This document shows, one piece after another, positions 60,491-64,000 of a stretch of DNA of 64,000 bases. Every line of letters begins with the position of its first letter. Position 1 is the first letter of the stretch. The notes beneath the pieces are model-generated. The model was not told where the DNA came from. It did no database searches and saw only the letters and a list, made by a program, of their open reading frames with translations. The DNA is taken from NCBI RefSeq assembly GCF_000018045.1, contig NC_009792.1:4340001-4404000 (forward strand), read 5' to 3'. This DNA is from Citrobacter koseri ATCC BAA-895. Lineage in GTDB: Bacteria; Pseudomonadota; Gammaproteobacteria; Enterobacterales; Enterobacteriaceae. Both the position numbers and the translations under genes were made by a program.

Positions 60491-61369
60491 TTATTGGAAA
60501 AATTGTGAGGGGTTATCACGCAACATCGTGTCCACATCGGCCTGACTGAATCCTGACTGGCGCAGCTGTGGGATAAAGGTGGTTAACAGGTAGTCGTAGC
60601 CATTGCCGCCATTGGCTTTTAGATGGGAGCGGCGGGTAATATCCATCGAAAGCATCACGCGGTTGAGCAAACCACGCTGGCGCAGCGCATTCAGCATGTC
60701 GATGCGCTTTTCATCCGGGTAGTAGTTGTTTTTGCCGATGGTGTCGAACTGCACGTACGCGCCGAGATCGATCATCTGCAAAATGCCGTCAAGGTTATCT
60801 TTCAGATCGCAATGACCAATCACCACGCGGGAGAGATCGACGCCCTGCGCCTGCAACAAGGCCAGTTGCTCCAGCCCCATAGTACTGAACGAGGTATGGG
60901 TGGAAATGGGGCGTCCGGTTTCATTGTGGGCGCGCGCAGCGGCGATAAACACCTTCTCTTCCAGCGGCGTAATCACCCCTTCACTGGAGCCGATTTCCGC
61001 AATAATTCCGGCTTTCAGCGTCGTGTTATCAATACCGATGACAATTTCATCGATCATCTCCTGCGCAAGCTGCTCCACGCTGCGGGTCGCGACATGCTCA
61101 GGGAAAAATGCGTCCTGGTAGTAACCCGTACAGGCCACCACGTTTATCCCGCTATCCCGCATCAAATCGAGCATGAATTGCGGGTTGCGCCCCATATAGC
61201 GGTTAGTCATTTCAATGATGTTGCGCACGCCCAACGCCCGCAGATCTTTCATCTCCTGACAAATGAGATCGTACTGATCTAACCGGCAGTCGAGGTTATT
61301 CTTGAACCCGGAGAGATCGATGTGCAGATGCTCATGGGCCCAGGTGTAGCCTGACGTATCAAAATTCAT
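60491..61369 (-). CDS. php: Phosphotriesterase homology protein Php
   Basis: The 292-residue protein is an amidohydrolase-superfamily TIM barrel with a binuclear metal site. All ligands are visible at the positions reported for E. coli Php: His12 and His14 (HEHLH), Glu125 in place of the carbamylated lysine, His158, His186 (GHCD) and Asp243. E. coli Php does not hydrolyse phosphotriesters well; its natural substrate is uncertain, with lactonase relatives known. It overlaps yhfW by 4 nt. Confidence 0.95.
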   Translation of the reverse strand: MNFDTSGYTWAHEHLHIDLSGFKNNLDCRLDQYDLICQEMKDLRALGVRNIIEMTNRYMGRNPQFMLDLMRDSGINVVACTGYYQDAFFPEHVATRSVEQLAQEMIDEIVIGIDNTTLKAGIIAEIGSSEGVITPLEEKVFIAAARAHNETGRPISTHTSFSTMGLEQLALLQAQGVDLSRVVIGHCDLKDNLDGILQMIDLGAYVQFDTIGKNNYYPDEKRIDMLNALRQRGLLNRVMLSMDITRRSHLKANGGNGYDYLLTTFIPQLRQSGFSQADVDTMLRDNPSQFFQ

Positions 61370-62592
61370 ACGGCGTCTCCTGTGAGCTGTAATGACGAAA
61401 AGAAAGAGGTGCCGTTTTGTGGCGCGGGCGCGCCAAAGAACTCACAGACCGTCGCGCCCACATCCGACAGCGTGGCGCGAAGGCCTAACTGAACAGGCTT
61501 CAGCCCCTGCCGGTAGACCAGAATCGGCACTCTTTCACGGGTATGGTGACTGTGACCTATCGTCGGATCGTTGCCGTGGTCGGCCATCACCAGCAGACAA
61601 TCATCGGGTGTCATCTCGCTTGTCAGCCGCGCAAGATTACGGTCAACCACCTGCAAACGTTCCGCATAACGTGCGACATCCTGGGCGTGCCCCGCCAGAT
61701 CGGTTTCCTGGATGTTGGTGCAGATAAACGCGTGCCGGGCGGCACTGAATTCATCGCGCGTGATATCCATAATGCGCTGGCTGTCCACCAGGTTTTGCCA
61801 GCTACGTCCGTGAGGGTTCGCCACGATATCCGCCACTTTGCCGATCAGCACGGTCGGCACGCCAACCTCATGCAGTTTTTGCGGCACCTGAACCCGCTCA
61901 TCCACGCCATAGCCCATATGAACAACCTGAAAACCGCTCTCATATGCGCCGGATCGCGGCGCATTGATGCCAATAAAACGCCCCTCTTTCGTTTCTGCGG
62001 CGTCCAGAATCCGCTGGCTGTCGTGAAGCGTGCCGCCGAATGCAATGACGCGCCCCACCTGCGCGTGTTCACGCACAATGCGGCCAATCTTCAGCACCTC
62101 GTCAAAGGCGATGGCGGAAAGGTTGGCGGTAATGTTGTAAACCTGCCCTAAATCCGCTTCGAGGTTATCGCCTATCGCCACCGACTCATTGACCCACAGG
62201 AACGCCAGTTCGCCGCCACGTCGCTCTACCTGCCAGCCCGCCGCCTTCAGCGCCAGCTCAACGCGATCAATCACCTCGCTAAACGGCATACGCAGCGGCG
62301 CCTGCGGACGCGTGCCTAAAATCTCCTGATGCCCCATGAAGGTATCCCCTCCTTCATGCTGCAATTCCGCGATCCCCCACACTGCCGACGCCGAGGGAGC
62401 CATAACGCCTGGCGCATAGCCCAGCGCGTTAATCAACCCCAGCTTCTCCAGCGTCGGCAGATGTAGCTGCGGGAGCTGACGCAGAATATGTCCGCAGGTA
62501 TTCGCCCCGACATCCTGCGGGCGAACCTCCGCCACATCCTTCATTGCGCCAACGCCGAAGCTATCAATCACCAGCACCACAAAACGAGCCAT
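61366..62592 (-). CDS. yhfW: Phosphopentomutase-like metalloenzyme YhfW
   Basis: The 408-residue protein has the alkaline phosphatase/phosphopentomutase fold. Metal-binding segments are VIDSFGVGAMKD (Asp10), VGANTCGHIL, and MADHGNDPTIGHSHHTRERV near 335-355. The catalytic Thr is Thr84 in EGGDTFMGHQE, as in DeoB. It probably moves a phosphate between positions of a sugar or sugar-like compound; which one is unknown. It overlaps php by 4 nt and yhfX by one base. Confidence 0.92.
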   Translation of the reverse strand: MARFVVLVIDSFGVGAMKDVAEVRPQDVGANTCGHILRQLPQLHLPTLEKLGLINALGYAPGVMAPSASAVWGIAELQHEGGDTFMGHQEILGTRPQAPLRMPFSEVIDRVELALKAAGWQVERRGGELAFLWVNESVAIGDNLEADLGQVYNITANLSAIAFDEVLKIGRIVREHAQVGRVIAFGGTLHDSQRILDAAETKEGRFIGINAPRSGAYESGFQVVHMGYGVDERVQVPQKLHEVGVPTVLIGKVADIVANPHGRSWQNLVDSQRIMDITRDEFSAARHAFICTNIQETDLAGHAQDVARYAERLQVVDRNLARLTSEMTPDDCLLVMADHGNDPTIGHSHHTRERVPILVYRQGLKPVQLGLRATLSDVGATVCEFFGAPAPQNGTSFFSSLQLTGDAV

Positions 62593-63755
62593 TACGCCTC
62601 CAGTACGTTTCCGAGACTGTCATAACGGGCGACGATTTCCGCCGCGCCGCGCTGAATGCCAGACACCAGCACCACATCACTGCGCGTCACAAAGATTTGG
62701 GTACGAAAACAAAGCACCACGGCGCTGCTCACCGGAAACGTCCCTGCAAGCGGCAGGTAGTAGTCGATACTGCTGTCATCGACGGGTTCCAGCGTCGTCT
62801 TCGCGGGAACGTCGTTTTCCGGCGTAAAAACGAGCGCGTTGCGCGCATGTCCCCGGCGGTAATAGCCGCCGCCATAGCAGTAGCTGTTGCCACGAAAATG
62901 GTGCGAAATTTCACTCAGCCAGAGCATCGCAATGCGTTCAGGCTGATCGCCTTGCTGATTCGACGGAATGGTGCCGGTCAGCGCATGGCCCGGTTCGGCA
63001 TGGGTGACGCCATACCGCGCCAACAGCGGCAAAGACGCACAGCTGGTTGCAGAGGGCGCATTAAGCTGCTCAATGGCAATCTCCTGTTCTTCCAGTTGCT
63101 GCCTCGCCTTGACCAGGGAATGCAGATTGGGCGTCGGCCTGGTCTCGCCTGATGCGTCATCCCACAGCAGGCAGGGGAAATGCGTTAACCCCGTGACATG
63201 GAGCCCCGGCAGACGGCGAATGTCATTCACAGCGTCATCAAGGCGCGCCAGTGGGAAGCCGCTCTCCTGCCCCGGATAAAGAAAATCCTGCTCGCCGTAA
63301 ATCTTCAGCATTACCGCCTGCACGCGCCCGGCCTTCACCGCCGCCGCCGACACTTCACGCGCCTTCTCCAGCGAAAAGAGCGTAATCACGTCCGTCCCTT
63401 GCTCCACCGCTTCGCCAATCTGCCGGGAGGGGATCTGCACTAAATGCCCCTGATGCGCCACCGGCAATCCGGCGCGGCGCATGACCCTGGCCTCTTTGTA
63501 ATCCACCGTGACAATTCCGGCATATCCCAGCGCCAGCAGCTTTTCCGCCAGCCAGGGATTGCGCCCAAGCTGTTTTGTCATCAGATACAGCGTGATGCCG
63601 TATTGATGAGCCGTATCAACCAGGCGCTTCCCGTTTTCCAGCACCTGATCAACATCAATCACCCAGCTGTCCGGGACGATCCTTCCCTGCTGCCAGAGTC
63701 GGATCGCGGCGGTAATCAGCGCCGGATTCTGGCGTTTCAATGCGTGTATAAACAT
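62592..63755 (-). CDS. yhfX: Alanine racemase-like PLP protein YhfX
   Basis: The 387-residue protein has the fold-type III PLP barrel at its N-terminus: VIDVDQVLENGKRLVDTAHQ (about 35-54) and the probable PLP lysine in LYLMTKQLGRNP (about 61). The second half is a beta domain. A relative of alanine racemase and D-threonine/serine lyases; the substrate is not known. It is the first gene of the unit in the window, downstream of a palindrome at 63784-63811. Confidence 0.92.
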   Translation of the reverse strand: MFIHALKRQNPALITAAIRLWQQGRIVPDSWVIDVDQVLENGKRLVDTAHQYGITLYLMTKQLGRNPWLAEKLLALGYAGIVTVDYKEARVMRRAGLPVAHQGHLVQIPSRQIGEAVEQGTDVITLFSLEKAREVSAAAVKAGRVQAVMLKIYGEQDFLYPGQESGFPLARLDDAVNDIRRLPGLHVTGLTHFPCLLWDDASGETRPTPNLHSLVKARQQLEEQEIAIEQLNAPSATSCASLPLLARYGVTHAEPGHALTGTIPSNQQGDQPERIAMLWLSEISHHFRGNSYCYGGGYYRRGHARNALVFTPENDVPAKTTLEPVDDSSIDYYLPLAGTFPVSSAVVLCFRTQIFVTRSDVVLVSGIQRGAAEIVARYDSLGNVLEA

Positions 63756-63783
63756 CTTTGTGCCTCGGTTTCTAATCCCTGAA

Positions 63784-63811
63784 TTAAATATTCATTTTTT
63801 TGAATATTTAA
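63784..63811. promoter_or_regulatory. Perfect 11-bp inverted repeat upstream of yhfX
   Basis: Arms TTAAATATTCA (63784-63794) and TGAATATTTAA (63801-63811) pair perfectly around a T6 loop. It is in the 84-nt gap between yhfY and yhfX, 29 nt from the yhfX start. An A+T-only stem is a weak terminator, so an operator for the cognate regulator (YhfZ in E. coli) is plausible. Confidence 0.45.
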
Positions 63812-63839
63812 GGTGTGGTACGTTGATGTACGGTGTTCC

Positions 63840-64000
63840 TCACGACGCTTCGTGCGCCGCCATCCACAGCCCATATAGATTTGCCAACAAATAACCTTCC
63901 TCATTGGCATGAAGCGAAACCGTAAACTCCGCCAGCAGCGCCTGGTGCGCCAACAAAATCGCGGGCCAGTGGGGAGATTGCGTCAGTTCCGCCAACAGCT
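63840..64000 (-). CDS. yhfY: PRD-domain protein YhfY, C-terminal part (cut by window edge)
   Basis: An open frame enters from the right end and stops with TGA at 63842-63840. The last residues read SLHANEEGYLLANLYGLWMA. By position and pattern it is the E. coli YhfY homologue, a PTS-regulation (PRD) domain protein of about 120 residues. It lies 84 nt upstream of yhfX on the same strand. The start lies outside the window. Confidence 0.75.
   Translation of the reverse strand, partial: LLAELTQSPHWPAILLAHQALLAEFTVSLHANEEGYLLANLYGLWMAAHEAS

Overview
The window is a piece of an enterobacterial chromosome. Its backbone follows the E. coli/Salmonella order from the ribosomal-protein superoperons to the nir-cysG and yhf genes, with near-identical ribosomal proteins, EF-Tu, CRP and NirB. 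Three differences from E. coli K-12 point to Citrobacter or a close relative: a complete malonate decarboxylase (mdc) cluster between yheS and yheT, a BigA-type giant autotransporter (known from Salmonella) between cysG and yhfL, and yhfL followed directly by yhfS with no frl genes. The genus is inferred from gene content and recalled homology; the species cannot be settled from sequence alone.

Layout. 1-11842 (minus strand): start of rpsD, then alpha (rpsM-rpsK-rpsD), spc (rplN to rpmJ, with secY) and S10 (rpsJ to rpsQ) operons with their promoters, the S10 terminator and regulatory leaders. 12018-13274: short prepilin peptidase, bacterioferritin, and Bfd with a Fur-like box. 13371-17933: str operon (rpsL-rpsG-fusA-tufA) with promoter and terminator. 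17956-19718: tusDCB and yheO. 19851-24518: fkpA, slyX, slyD, yheV, kefB, kefG. 24644-26545: yheS (ABC-F). 26562-34661: mdcR facing mdcABCDEFGH. 34911-38565: yheT, yheU, prkB, yhfA and crp. 38617-43455: yhfK, argD, pabA, fic and yhfG. 43562-45596: ppiA and tsgA, divergent around a CRP-like site. 45852-51320: nirB-nirD-nirC-cysG with an FNR/NarL-type promoter. 51642-57176: the autotransporter. 57386-57556: lipoprotein YhfL. 57716-64000: the yhfS-T-U-php-yhfW-X operon and the end of yhfY.

How genes work together. The first 18 kb builds the translation machinery and the Sec channel. The mdc genes form one pathway: MdcB and MdcG make and attach the prosthetic group to acyl carrier protein MdcC, MdcH primes it, MdcA exchanges acetyl for malonate, MdcD/MdcE decarboxylate, MdcF imports malonate, and MdcR probably senses it. 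NirBD reduces nitrite with siroheme made by CysG, and NirC carries nitrite. The yhf operon encodes two PLP enzymes of different folds, a phosphotriesterase homologue, a mutase-like metalloenzyme and a membrane protein. It looks like a coherent catabolic route whose substrate is not known to me.

REP/BIME palindromes occur at seven intergenic sites. The one before nirC is a tandem duplication that has copied the nirC start region. I see no rRNA, tRNA, insertion sequence, prophage or CRISPR array.
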